64,000 bases of DNA, taken from the NCBI GenBank assembly GCA_959347315.1, contig OY365806.1, forward strand, positions 58,799,154 to 58,863,153, given 5' to 3'. Position numbers and translations under genes: made by a program. Below, in pieces: positions 24,801-36,000 of this stretch (position 1 is its first letter; every line of letters starts with the position of its first letter). Origin of the DNA: Bimastos eiseni. Its lineage: Eukaryota > Annelida > Clitellata > Crassiclitellata > Lumbricidae. The notes beneath the pieces were generated by a model, which was given only the letters and a program-made list of their open reading frames with translations, had not been told where the DNA came from and did not search any database.

Positions 24801-27431
24801 TGGTATTACATCCCTTCAAATGCCTTACTCGAGCATGCTCCACTAACTAATATTTTTGAGCTAATAATTGCTTGAATTATTCATGTAATATAATAGGTTT
24901 GACATGTATAAACAAAAAAAAAGGCCAACCCAGATGGTTAATGCCTAAAGTTGTTTCGAAACCATCCTCAGTCTTTCCTTGCGAGACCCACATCACTCCA
25001 GCATTGTTTATCAAGATGTCCAACCTCTCCTCTCCTGCAGGATTTAAAAAAACACTAACAATGAACAAATAATTATCTGCAGATATGTTTCAAGTTTCTG
25101 CAGAGAAAATGCTTCGACGATAAAGTGTTTTTAAAAATACACCAAGGACAAATTCTTCTGCCTTTTGATTATCAGAGTAGGACAGTAGGTAGGGTGACCA
25201 CATGTCTCGAATTGGCTAGGACAGTCCCGGAATTTATAAAAAATGTCCCGCATCCTGGGCAGGTCCATTCCGGGACAATGTAATGTCCCGGAATGGTGTT
25301 TCTATAATCAAACATGTAGAAGATGCCATTTTGATTTTCTATTTATTTGACAGTAGAAATAACATACAGTGCCAAAGTTAGTCTCCTTGTTGCCCTCAGG
25401 CTGAGTTTTTAACGACACCGTTTAAGAATGAGAAAATGAATAACACAATGTTGACACTAAGTGACCAACTCATTCAGCGTCCTTTATTTACAATGGTAAT
25501 TATTGGCCTACATTCTCTAATATGTGCTAATAACTTTATGTCTAATCGTAATCGAATTTCTTAAGTGCCACTCAAAGCCAAGCACAGGGTGCTGTTAATT
25601 ATCGAGCACCGCTCAAGTCAGAGGGGTTGCCAGAAAGGGTAATCTGAATGAGGTACGAGTCCAGCTTCCCGAGGGTGAGAAGAGAGCGGCTGTTAAGGTG
25701 GATGTCATTTGGAATTGAAAGGTGGAGGATCGAATGAGAAGGGGTAGGAATTCTCAAAGAGGTCAGACTACACTTCAGAGTGGAAAGTTCGAGGGATAAT
25801 AGAAGAATCTGGGACAGGTAAAGGTCACTGATTGACAATGATGTAGATGAACCCAAAAGATGCGAGAGGATGGTCGTCATGTGTTTCAGAGACGTGATGC
25901 AGTATGGGATATGCCTCGGTTGGAGAACTTGAGATGAGAAGTGACCAGGGATCGATAATGACTTAGACAGAAGGATGATCAGGTAGAACGAGTTGGCTAG
26001 ATGGTAAAGAGTTCGTGAACACAATAAATTTTGAACTTGCAGTAGGTTTTTGTAGGTTGATGATAGGACTTGGTAGTGGATTCACTAATTTTTAGCCAAC
26101 CCAGTTATTTCAGGATGGGAATGACATAATGCTATGCAGAAGGAGTTTGGCACTAATTTTCAGAATGATTAACTTATGTGATCATGAGACATTTGCCTTC
26201 TTGAAATTAGGGTTTATAATCAAAAAACTTCAAATAGATGCTTTTTTCAAAACTCTTGAGATGGATTTCAGCTGGGTCATAGAGTAAGTACCCTATAGTG
26301 CTCAACCCAATGAACGCAGCTCCCAACTGAATTTGATTTAGATTGGAGAAACGGTGGTGTCCCAGAATGGCAAAAGTGAAATGTGGTCACCCTAACAGTA
26401 GGTATCTTGAAGGGATGCTATATAAAGTTAATATTGATTGAAATAATGCTATCATAATACTGCTTGTTACAACCGTACAACTCAGTAACCTAATCCAAAC
26501 CGAGAGGAAAACCAAAGTAAAAGTTAAAACCCAAGGGGGAACAAGCCATTTGGAAACTTCTACATGTACAATCTAATAACAAGCTTATGTTTACATCGTG
26601 AATATAGTAGCAAGGTACATATGGAAGCATGAGCAACTCAAGAACAGGAGCAGTAGCAGTATAAAAATGCTTAGATATAATATCAAATAATATTAATCTT
26701 AAAAATGTCATTTATTTATTTATTTATTACTGAAATTTGATATCGCCCTTCTTCCAACATTTTCCGCTCAGAAGTGCATACAAACGCCTCGACAGCATAA
26801 TTGCATTTGTACTGCAGAGCAATTGTGCACGAAGGACTTGCTCAAGGTCCCTACACAGTGACTCCCCGGACGAGGGTCGAACCCGCTCGCTCAGCGTACA
26901 CTGAACATTACGGGCTGACCTCTCTAACCGATTGGCAACCGTCCCACACAATTGTGTTGTGTGCTACACACACCTACAGAGGAACATAATAAAACATAGA
27001 ACAATGAACCAGTAGCCATGTTCATTCTTCTGTGTAGATTAATTAAGACAATTAATCTTCATTGCACTCAAGTAAATACACTAGTTGTGTAAAACACAGT
27101 CCACATACTTTTTTTAAATTCCTTGACAAATTCCCTCACAGATTTCAATGATCCAAGGTTCAGAAGAATTATGGGTAATTTGTCCGCACTTGCACCAGTT
27201 GCTTTCTGGATGTCGTTTGCAGCTTGCTGTGCTCTCTCTAACGATCTGCATGCTAGATAGACCTTAGCACCTTAAAAGAAATTCCACATCAATCATTTGA
27301 CATGGTAGGTCCTACAGGTGGACTGCAAAAGGTGTTTATGAAGGAGCTAAATTAAAGCATTAGAAAGTTTGTCTTCACCTTAGTATTCCAATAACTTAAT
27401 AAATTCTACCATGCATGCATTGACCCATATG

Positions 27432-27470
<39 letters not shown>

Positions 27471-29985
27471 TTATATATATAATATTATATATTATACGCT
27501 ATATTAAGTTTTACATACATACATTAATACACTAACCTACAAAAGACACTGTCATAAATGATACAAGGGGAAAGACTAACAGCCTCAAAAGGTAAAATTT
27601 GAGTGTTTGTTTGTATCTTCTGCTCAGGCCTAATGCCTCAGTTTTATGGGCCTAAAAAAACACGATGAGCATTTCCTGCTAAACAAAATGACAGGACTAG
27701 CTGATCTGTACCAGTGGGTTACAGAACATTCCTTAGACCTGATTACCCTGAGACAGGATCACAAGAACAGCTCCTTAATATATTCTAGGACCTATAATCA
27801 AATACTGTCCAAATATATATAACCATAACCAAATGTTGCTATTATCACCTTAATCAATAGAACACAATGATGAAAATACATAATAAAACAGTAATGTACA
27901 GAGAGGAGGGATAATAGGGAAAGTGAAACCCTAAGGGACTGATGGGTCCCTCGAACAGGGCCTACCCTTTCTTACCTACCATTAAGCAGAAAATTCAAAA
28001 TTATCTTAATTTGTTAAGATCGCTATAAGAACAATCACACCATATATTTATCTTAACTAAGGCTGAATGAATTGGATTCATCCAACCAATTTGAATCTTG
28101 CAATGAATGTACCAAAACAGTTTAATTGATTTACCTCTTTGTACAAGGTCCTTGGCAGTTTCCAAACCAATTCCTGTATTTGCTCCAGTTACAATAACCA
28201 CTTTACCATCTATTCTGGCCTGACTGGTACATATTCCACCATTCATGTATTGTCTAAAACAAGGTCAACATCATTGCCAGCATATCATGGCAAAAGAATT
28301 GTTAAAAATCACGTTCCAATAGACAGTACAAGATGCAGACTAATCAATCGGGTATCATATTCACCAAGATGCAGTGTTGCTGTCAATCCCTACAAGAGAG
28401 ATGATAGTTGACAGATGTCCTGTTAAAGAGGCGCTGTCACTATCACTGCACTACATTGAGAGAGCGCCAATGTTATCGGGGAGTTCATGGAGACACGAAG
28501 AACAGACTGTGGCGCAGAGCCAAGTAACTGAGTTCGAGACCCATATCCCCTGTAGGGTTGACCAGTCATTCTTTTGCTAGGCGGTGGAGTAGGTTAAATT
28601 AGATGTATAACGTAATGGACGCTCTGCATGGCTGCCGACAGTTAAATTTGACTCCTGTAATAACCTGACATCATTCGTTCACACTATGTCTGTAATCATA
28701 CTGCGGTTTGTCAGTTTGCAATTAAATGAAAAATATATTATGTAATGTAAATCTTAAAATTTCTTAGTGCCAACAAAAGCCACATCAGGCAGACAAGCGT
28801 ATTCACCAGCACTAATAAGGCGCAAGAATACTGGTCCTACTCTCTTCCTGTAGTCAGTTCTCTGCACAAGTGTTCACTTTGTACATTCTGATTTTTACTC
28901 AGGACTTAGCACTGTCAGTAAGTCTACCTGCTGAAGTGTCTCTGTTGACTGACTTTCTATTCATTTACCTCAATTTCTGTTGGTTTTACTCTGCCATCAG
29001 CCCATGTTGTGCACATTATTAGATATCAGTGCCACAGAAATAATGATTTGTTATTATTTCTAAACCAAAGCTAGCAAAGATTCAAGGGGTTTAAATAAAT
29101 TAAAATATGAGCACAAAGGAAATTCTTTTACAACAGAATATAGTTGCAGTAGAAAAAGTTGTAGCATTTTCGGGGGCATTGGATTGAACCCACATGGATT
29201 CTATTAATAGCCTCTATATGGCACATATGAACATAATGTTGGGGAAGTAGTTGTGGTAATAGTAATAGATATTCATTCATTCATTCATTCACTTAGAAGT
29301 CTAATCGGAGGCACTCCCAGCCCAAACATGGTTGATACAAGCCAGTCTTAAGCAACTGTAAAACAAAGGCACATTATTCCTTGGCCACAGTTGTGGTATC
29401 TCTAAGGGGAGTGAGTTCTAGGTGGAAGGGTCAGTAACCGACAAACCGTGACGCTGTCTTGTTGAGGTGCTTGCTCGGGGCACTATAAGCTCACCACCTG
29501 AGGAAGAATGAAGAGCTCGAAGGCCATGCAGCCAAGCTGAAACAGGGCACCAAAGCTATCAACAGACCAGCGCAGCTATTATTATCCGATGCATTACGAG
29601 ATGGAAAGCCAGTGCAAAGAAATGTAAGCCTGTGCGTAATTTACATTGCACTGCTTTGAATGTCAATTTATATATTGTCTCGCACAGAACATAATATTGT
29701 TAGTTGGAGAGGATTAATTCTCTATGGCCCGGTCGATGGAATTATTTATTATATTTGGCAAATATTATCTGGACAAAATCAGGTCGCAATATGTGACTCT
29801 TGTACGAATGATCTACGTCCAAGAGTCATCATCCTATATTTCAGGTAGGCCTACAGACGAATCTGGGACTAAGTCGAACGACAAAAATTATATTAGAATC
29901 AACAGCAAATTTAGTCCGCTTACTTGAGATAGTAAATCCCAATAGCAAAGATTGCAATATATGGCGTCTTCTGTATAAGCCCCAT
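21816..29985 (-). CDS. Retinol dehydrogenase 11/12/13-like short-chain dehydrogenase
   Basis: A membrane-anchored SDR, expected to reduce or oxidise retinoids or related carbonyls with NADP(H). Minus-strand exons: 29985-29924, 28253-28135, 27270-27109, 25034-24930, 23963-23754, 23208-23001, 21939-21816; total 990 nt, 329 aa, all phases closed. Visible motifs: an N-terminal hydrophobic anchor (about residues 8-20); the cofactor loop TGANTGIG (43-50); LACRS (66-70), whose arginine usually favours NADP(H); NNAG (124-127); catalytic S175, Y200 and K204 in YAYGQSKLA; then [17 protein letters not shown]. The tail [20 protein letters not shown] is typical of the RDH11-14 group. Length fits the family (316-336 aa). 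The exon 4 donor (GTTGGC) is weak. The exact paralogue and substrate cannot be told. Confidence 0.9.
22030..22970 (-). mobile_element. LINE-B 3' half (CR1/L2-type)
   Basis: Minus-strand frames give, in order, [66 protein letters not shown] and [18 protein letters not shown], the standard C-terminal order of CR1/L2-like polymerases. The 3' end (to about 22030) carries AAGCCAAACGCAGGGCACCA on plus. Frameshifts break it. It fills most of the last SDR intron. Confidence 0.85.
25190..26394. mobile_element. hAT-type element with perfect 8-bp target duplication, host of a LINE insertion
   Basis: Ends TAGGGTGACCACATGTC and inverted TAGGGTGACCACATTTC, flanked on both sides by ACAGTAGG (25182-25189, 26395-26402). 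Near the ends are GTCCCGG-type repeats. A minus-strand LINE-B 3' fragment (25555-26050) is nested inside. The element itself appears to have landed in a LINE-A tail (TATCTTGAAGGGATGCTATA follows the right duplication). It lies in SDR intron 3. Confidence 0.88.
25555..26050 (-). mobile_element. LINE-B 3' fragment nested in the hAT element
   Basis: The same 3' sequence as the 22-kb LINE (AAAGCCAAGCACAGGGTGC on plus) and a decayed minus-strand reading with LANS / FSSQVLQP phrases parallel to FTIQPTRS / FSSQVLPP in the other copy. Confidence 0.7.
26715..26950 (-). mobile_element. tRNA-derived SINE, family 1
   Basis: On plus: CGCCTCGACAGCATAATTGC...GACGAGGGTCGAACCCGCTC...CTCTAACCGATTGG, so a minus-strand SINE whose B-box GGGTTCGACCCTC is close to tRNA consensus. 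Its 3' end, after ATCAAATTTCAGTAATAAAT, is an ATAA-rich tail. Confidence 0.8.
27437..27500. repeat. AT microsatellite, self-complementary
   Basis: Alternating (AT)n with two interruptions (ATAATATT), in SDR intron 2-3 sequence. No other content. Confidence 0.9.
28745..28880 (-). mobile_element. LINE-B 3' remnant
   Basis: AAATTTCTTAGTGCC...AAAAGCCACATCAGGCAGAC...GTATTCACCAGC resembles the 3' end at 22030-22130 in the same order but is strongly diverged. It lies in SDR intron 1. Confidence 0.45.
29270..29345 (-). repeat. LINE-A 3' tail with ATTC repeats
   Basis: ATTCATTCATTCATTCAC followed by AGAAGTCTAATCGGAGGCAC and TCCCAGCCCAA: the reverse complement of the LINE-A end and its TGAA tail. It may extend to about 29560. 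Confidence 0.5.
29924..29985 (-). other. First coding exon of the SDR, membrane anchor
   Basis: Encodes [20 protein letters not shown] and ends in phase 2 before a GTAAGC donor. The next exon (acceptor TTGTTTTAG, from 28253) supplies one base and continues QYMNGGIC. This gives the hydrophobic-anchor plus K-Q-Y-M-x-G-G wording common in RDH11-14 proteins, so the start is well supported. Confidence 0.8.
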
Positions 29986-30539
29986 TTCATCTGATTACCA
30001 AACTGATATCCTCACAGTATTCGCACCCAAACCTTGCATAACGGACAACAGACGACATATCTCGGTTACATAATATCATGTAAGTGATCGTTGCATAATA
30101 TAATATGCTATCAAGGATATCTCTTTGACGTCTGTGTTCGCCGATTAAAAGCTCTAGTGACATCTAGCATTGGACTATGTTTCCAATATCAGATATAGGA
30201 TTACACCCCTCACAGTGTCTAAGAATGGACAGTGGCCTTCAGACACAACCTCATTAATTTATAACAATATAAAAATGGTATTACTATGTGGTAACTACCC
30301 TCCGTTAACTGGCTGGTCAAAAGAATCAGATCGTTGATAAATCGCTATAGTCCAGCTCAAATGATGTCAGCCTGGACAAATTGCTTCTGAAGCTTTCCAA
30401 ACAGTTTCCTGCAAATCGACGTTTTTTCACACGCAAGAAGGAGATGCAACATGCCAATAAGGCTGTAACAAATTTTTGAAATCACAACTCGGGCACCCGT
30501 CGGCCTACGCGATCGGGTACCCGGGTGCCCGGCCAGGCG

Positions 30540-30860
30540 GATATTTTGTTACGAACTGTAGGGAATTGCGCATTTTTTACGGAATGTCGTTATTCGAGAA
30601 TGCCCGGGCAGTCAAGTGAGTCAACCAATATGACCAACGGAATATTTCTGGCATAGGCCTATGTTCCAGAAAATCGCGCATTTTACGGAATTTCAGGTAC
30701 CCGAAAACCGATTTCATTGTTCAGGCAGTCAGTCAATATAACCAACGGAATATTTCTGACATATGTTCAGGTAAAATGCGCATTTTTACGAATTTTCGGT
30801 TACCCTAAAACCGATTTCATTACCCGGGTAGTCAACGGGTACTCGGTTACCCCCGTTGAC
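30540..30860. repeat. GC-rich tandem repeat, about 108 bp, with terminal hairpin
   Basis: ACCAACGGAATATTTCTG at 30633 and again at 30741; CGCATTTTACGGAATT-type and AACCGATTTCATT words repeat with the same offset. It ends in a perfect 9-bp hairpin, GTCAACGGG (30831) and CCCGTTGAC (to 30860). The start of the array is rich in GGGTACCCGGGTGCCCGG. Confidence 0.75.
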
Positions 30861-31325
30861 TAGGAAATGTGGGGACATACGTATACATTGTCCCCTCTCT
30901 GTAAAAGGTGGGGGACTTGTCCCCCCTGAAACCTCCGGGATCGCCGCCTCTGCCTCTAGAAGTTTAAAGAATGCAATAATTATCATGCTTATGCAGCAAC
31001 GACGTTTGACATCTTTGCCGCTACGGGCGCCAGATTCCATGGACGACTTTTTTAGATACATGACGTAACGTGATTGCCATCGTGCCAATACTAAGTCCTT
31101 GTCCTCGATGTAGCAGACGGGTGTCCGTGGCTTACTTGGTCCTTTTTGTCGTGAATTTAGTTTAGACAAACCAAAGAAATTCATCGTTTGAAACTGATTT
31201 TGTCTAAAATGTTGTAGACAGGTATTTGAGATGTATGTCCGAAATACGCGTGTAGAGTTAAAGCGAGTTTCTTTATAAACTGGAAAAGAAATTGGAAATA
31301 GGCAATTTTCGTTCATATGATTCAT
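30786..31325 (-). other. Uncertain 179-codon open frame
   Basis: An uninterrupted minus-strand frame with a basic, protein-like middle part (KGPSKPRTPVCYIEDKDLVL). Its 3' third is made of the truncated MITE and tandem repeat, so those codons are not genuine. It could be a stray exon, an old gene fragment or chance. I recognise no family. Confidence 0.2.
30845..30952 (-). mobile_element. Truncated MITE related to the 53.2-kb element
   Basis: In reverse orientation, CAGAGGCGGCGATCC, GGACAAGTCCCCCACCTTT and TGTCCCCACATTTC occur in the same order as in the 53216-53362 MITE. The far end is missing, so no duplication can be read. Confidence 0.65.
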
Positions 31326-31752
31326 TTTCTGCTAGTCATTCATTTTCCCGGAATTTATACTCCGTGTAGGCCTACCATTTTAAACGGTACATCGCAGAGT
31401 GCCTACCATTTTCCTTCGGGCCAAATGCCAGAAACTCTATGAAACCTCTAATCCCCGATATTAAATGTACGTCATCTGCTGTGTTCATATTTCCTAGGGT
31501 TTCCAACTCTGGACAAACCCATTCTGTGACATTTCCCAGTTCCAACCATGATGAATGACAAACTCCAATTTCTCGAAAACCGGTGAAGTTTTCAGCATTA
31601 CATTAGTCTAGGCTTATGGAGCTATGAATTTCAAATGATGTTCGAATCTTTGAGGCTTTCAAGTCCTTATAATATAGTCGAAAGTCGATTAGTCTGAACA
31701 CTTTTGATTAAAATATGATTATGAGCATTGAGAATTATGATATTGTATTACA

Positions 31753-32049
31753 CAGTGTTTGAATTGTCAGATTTAAACTGGGGGGAGGGTTAAAAATGTT
31801 TCACTTGGTGAGAATTTTTAGGAACCTGAAACCTGTATATGGGCTAAAATATAGAGGGCAACTGTGCGTTTTCAGTGCACGAACTTGATTCTTAGCAGTG
31901 TTAAGATACATTAAGCTACCGGAGGCTGATCTGGGACTTTCCTGACCGTCCACCCCAAGGTAACGTTTGAGAATTAACTGGCGGGGTTGAAAAATGAACT
32001 GGGAGGGCGGGGTTGAACGCTCCCAACCCCTCTGACTATTCAAACACTG
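31753..32049 (-). mobile_element. hAT-type MITE, 297 bp, perfect 8-bp target duplication
   Basis: Ends CAGTGTTTGAATTGTCAGA and inverted CAGTGTTTGAATAGTCAGA, flanked on both sides by GTATTACA (31745-31752, 32050-32057). It is the same family, reversed, as 44374-44674 (shared GGGTTGAAAAATG, ATTAACTGGCGGGG and GTTAAGATACATTAAG words). It sits directly upstream of the cyclase start. Confidence 0.9.
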
Positions 32050-32315
32050 GTATTACAGTATTGTTCATGTTGCTTGGATTTAGCTAATGTCTTTGAATCG
32101 CATAATCTTTTGCTATTACTTAACTATACAAAATAACATTGCTGGGTCAATTTCGGGACTGTCACGGCCATTCCGGGACGGTTGGCAAGGTGTTTCCAGA
32201 TTCCATGCAAGTTTCGTGCAGATGTATTTTGTATAATTTGCAACTGAATTACTCATTGTTTTCTAATTTATTCATATATTATGAAATTTTTGTAGCATAT
32301 TGTTTCTGGGTGAGA

Positions 32316-32993
32316 ATGATTTGCAAATCTATCCTGGCTGTGATTGTTCTCAGCAGCATACAGATCATTGTATCTGCAGTTCCAGAGAAACTCTACTTGC
32401 TAGTGCTTTTGCCATTGGAGAAGGGAAATGTTCGCATCAAAAAAGTTAATGAAGTTGGAGCATATGTTGCACTAGACTTTATTAATCAGAATCAAATTAT
32501 TGATCCTGAGAAATATGAAATCCGGATTGATTTTCTGAATGATTTTTGTGATGGATACAAGTCGCTTGAAGCTGTTCTTGATGAATATTTCAATAAGTCT
32601 GAAAGTGTGAGGTCTCTTTACTTCCAATTGATTACTTCTATTTAGTCAAACTGCTCTTTTCATTTTATTTTGACACACCTTAAGTTCAGTGATGTGGTCT
32701 TGAGACTGCGGTCTTGGTCTCGAGACGGTCTCAAGACCGGAAAACTGCGGTCTTGGTCTCGAATGCATCGGTCTTGGTCATGGTCTCAGACCATCGGTCT
32801 TGGTCTTGGTCTCGAATACGTCGGTCTTGGTCTTAAAGGAACTGTTCTGGGATTGGTCTCCGTGGTAGGTTAGCGTTCTGGGTCATTTGCGGTATCAGCC
32901 AATTTCGTTTATATGTGTCAGTTATTTTCGATTATTAGAGACACTGGATGTTTAGGCCCTACGCATTGTTATCGATTTATGACCTGCTGAGCA

Positions 32994-33041
<48 letters not shown>

Positions 33042-36000
33042 CATATATATAGGCCTACATGTTTCGATGGGCAAAATATAGTTGGTTCAGTTGTCTTCAC
33101 TGAGGTGAAGACAACTGAACCAGCCATTTCAAAATTTGCTTTCACAAATTTCAAGGTAAATTTGGAACGATCTAATAATTATGTAGTGGGCAACATGTAG
33201 GCACTGTTAACCTACAATTTCGAGTACAAGTAGGGCTACACCTTTCAAACCGAAGGTTAATCTACTTGTTCAGATGTCTTAAAGCATTTACCTATTGCAT
33301 TGGCCTGCTGTAAGTAATTTATAGTATGATATTCTCAGGCCTAAGCCAAGGGCTGAACCCGCAAAAGTTCAGACTGGCCGGTAAAACTGTTTTCTGGACT
33401 ATTGTTAACATTAATATTCTTCAGCAATAAAATTAATGTTTTAAGCGTGTTATTCCGTTTTATGGTCTTAATAAATTGAATTGTTTATAAAAAAGAATAT
33501 CGGTCTTGGTCTCGGACCACTCGGTCTTGGTCTCGGACCACCCGGTCTTGGTTTTGGTCTTGGAACTCTCGGTCTTGGTCTCGAGGTTTTGGTCTCGTGC
33601 CCAACATTGCTTAAGTAGCAACACATCTGCTATCTACAGGCCCACCAAAAGGGTACTAGTCTGTTAATTCACCTCCAAACAATATGACCTGAAAAAATAT
33701 TTAATTTAATTTATTCTCTCCTTTATTAAAAAGGTAAGCATCGTGAGGGTTGGTTAGTCACTATAGGCTTAGTGAGGGTCAATCAGTGATTGAATTGTTT
33801 GGGGGTTGGGAGGGTTCAACCCCCCCCCAGTTCGTTTTTCAACCCCCTAGTTAATTCTCAAAAATTACCTTGGGGTGTCAGGGCAACCCCCCCCCCAGAT
33901 AAACTTTCAGTGGCTTAGTGTATCTTAACGGGTCCCTAGTGCTCAAACCTTTAGTGATGATATTTTTTATTTAAAAATCATGTTACATTTTCAGTAACAT
34001 AACAACAATATCTAGTAGGCAATTGCGTGTGCCTGCAATATTCTGAATATACAAAATTGCCTGTAATAATGAAGTGGCTCGGTGAGGATGAAAATATTTT
34101 ACAGAGTATTTCTTGAAGCCTCATCAGTCAGAACGTCGAGGGGGTCGACATATAAGTCTCGGGCAGTGTCAGAGAGAGAGGGCATGACCTCTGACCACTT
34201 TATACGCTGTGTGCCCACTGGGCGCAGCAGCTGCGTGCACGTACTGGGATGATATTGGGATGAAGCCCTTACAGCAGTGATATGGAATCTGCCACTGACC
34301 TAGATTTGTAGTTGGTATGTACCATCAAACTACTTTCAGCACTGCGTAAATGAGTGAAGTTTGGATTTTCCCTCCAAAGCGATTTCCAGATACTGAAGAA
34401 TGTGGTGGTCCTGATGGAGAAAGTGAACCAGCGATAACTAAATTAAGATGAAATGACAGTGTAGCTGAGAAGGCTGATGAATCAAAAGCGGGTAAGTGTG
34501 TATGAGAAATCTCGTTCTGACAGAAATTACAATGGTCAAAGGACTGCAAAACTGTCCTCTAGGCAGTTACCATTTGAGTATCTCCACTTTTCTCAATTTT
34601 CACTCCTTTATAATGTCTATCTTTTCACTCTTCAATCATCATGGCCCCAAAATTCTTTCAATAGAGCAATTTTGGCGAAAAACAGGTTGTAAAAGTAAGC
34701 AAAAATTTCCAGTTAGTGAAATACAAGCAGCATAATATATTGTATAAGAGTATGGCATGTTCAACAACAGTGATGGTGCAATGTTAGGTAGGCCTAACAA
34801 GTTAAATCAACGACTTTGACAGTGCTGCCTGTATCTTGAGCTGATTGTGCGAGATGATTTTGTCAAATTTAAAATTGCCAGCATTACTGATTCTTGTATA
34901 CCTTGGTAGTAAATAAAACTGGGACTCAAATAATTATGATGACTACCTGAACAGCTTAAAGGTGCATGTTGTTTTACCAATGTAAGCCCCTATGGTGTTT
35001 ATACATGATGTCAGCAGCCAATGTTACCCTGATATGCATGTTGCTTGTAAAATTAGCATTGTAAGCCCCTATGGTGTTTAGATTTGAAGTCAGTAGCCAA
35101 TGTTACCCTGATAAATGTAACTAAACTGATGATTGAACAAAGCGCAGTTGTAAGATCAAATTTGTGACCCCACACCCACCCACTGTCACCCTTTACAATT
35201 TAGCCTCTGTATACTGGTTTAAGATCCCTACAAATTATGGTTGGGACATCTTGACATGTGGATAATTTTCCAGAGGTCCGGTGTATTTTAGGCCTGGCTC
35301 ACAATCAACTTATGAATAATATGATAAATAATCAATTATACAACATTTTTAATATAAATGCCTTTTTATATTTAATCTAAGTACTGACACAATTGGTTTA
35401 AACTTGAAACAACTAAATTATTTCCTTACTTATAATTTTTTTGCTTTAGAACATACTCACTTATAAGAGATATGTGATTGCTCTGGCTAGAGGTCGGAAT
35501 TTGTCTGCTTAGGGCAGCGGTTCTCAATCTGTAGGTTGCAAGTCCCACAGAGGTCTCCTTATGATTTGCCAGAGGTCACCTGAAACCTTCAGGAATTTGT
35601 TAATAACGTTATCAGCCTTGTATTTCATATATAATATTTATGTAATCATGATTATTAGGCCTACACAAACTAGCCTACTACAGTGATTAATTTATCTTTA
35701 TTTATTTCTTATACTATGGCTCATTTAAAAAAATTATTATCAACAGCAAATTTTAAATTGTTTTGCTAATTAAAGATTGATCATACTGTTGTGCATGAGG
35801 TATATGGATTATCAAAATGTAAGAAGTAAAATGCATGGTAATAAAAATGAAGTGAAGGCGGTGAGTTCTGTAACCTAATACTTTTATTGCTGTGGGTCGC
35901 CACACCTATGGAAATATTATTAGGGGGTCACAGGGCTAAAAAGGTTGAGAACCGCTGACTTAGGGGCTATGAATTCTTCTGGGCATGGGTAGCCATCCAA

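Larger units (their letters stand above)
29986..32315. other. Divergent intergenic region between the SDR and the guanylyl cyclase
   Basis: Should contain both promoters, as the SDR reads left and the cyclase reads right. No clear core promoter is visible. It holds a 108-bp tandem repeat with a hairpin, a truncated MITE, an uncertain minus-strand open frame and a complete hAT MITE ending about 260 bp before the cyclase start codon. Confidence 0.5.

Noticed and set aside
32670..32873. RSWSW-repeat open frame as a small protein
   Set aside because: It is produced by the GGTCTTGGTCTCG minisatellite.
33083..33122. MicroRNA precursor
   Set aside because: The stem is 18-20 bp with a 4-nt loop, too short for Drosha/Dicer processing, and no flanking stem extension pairs.
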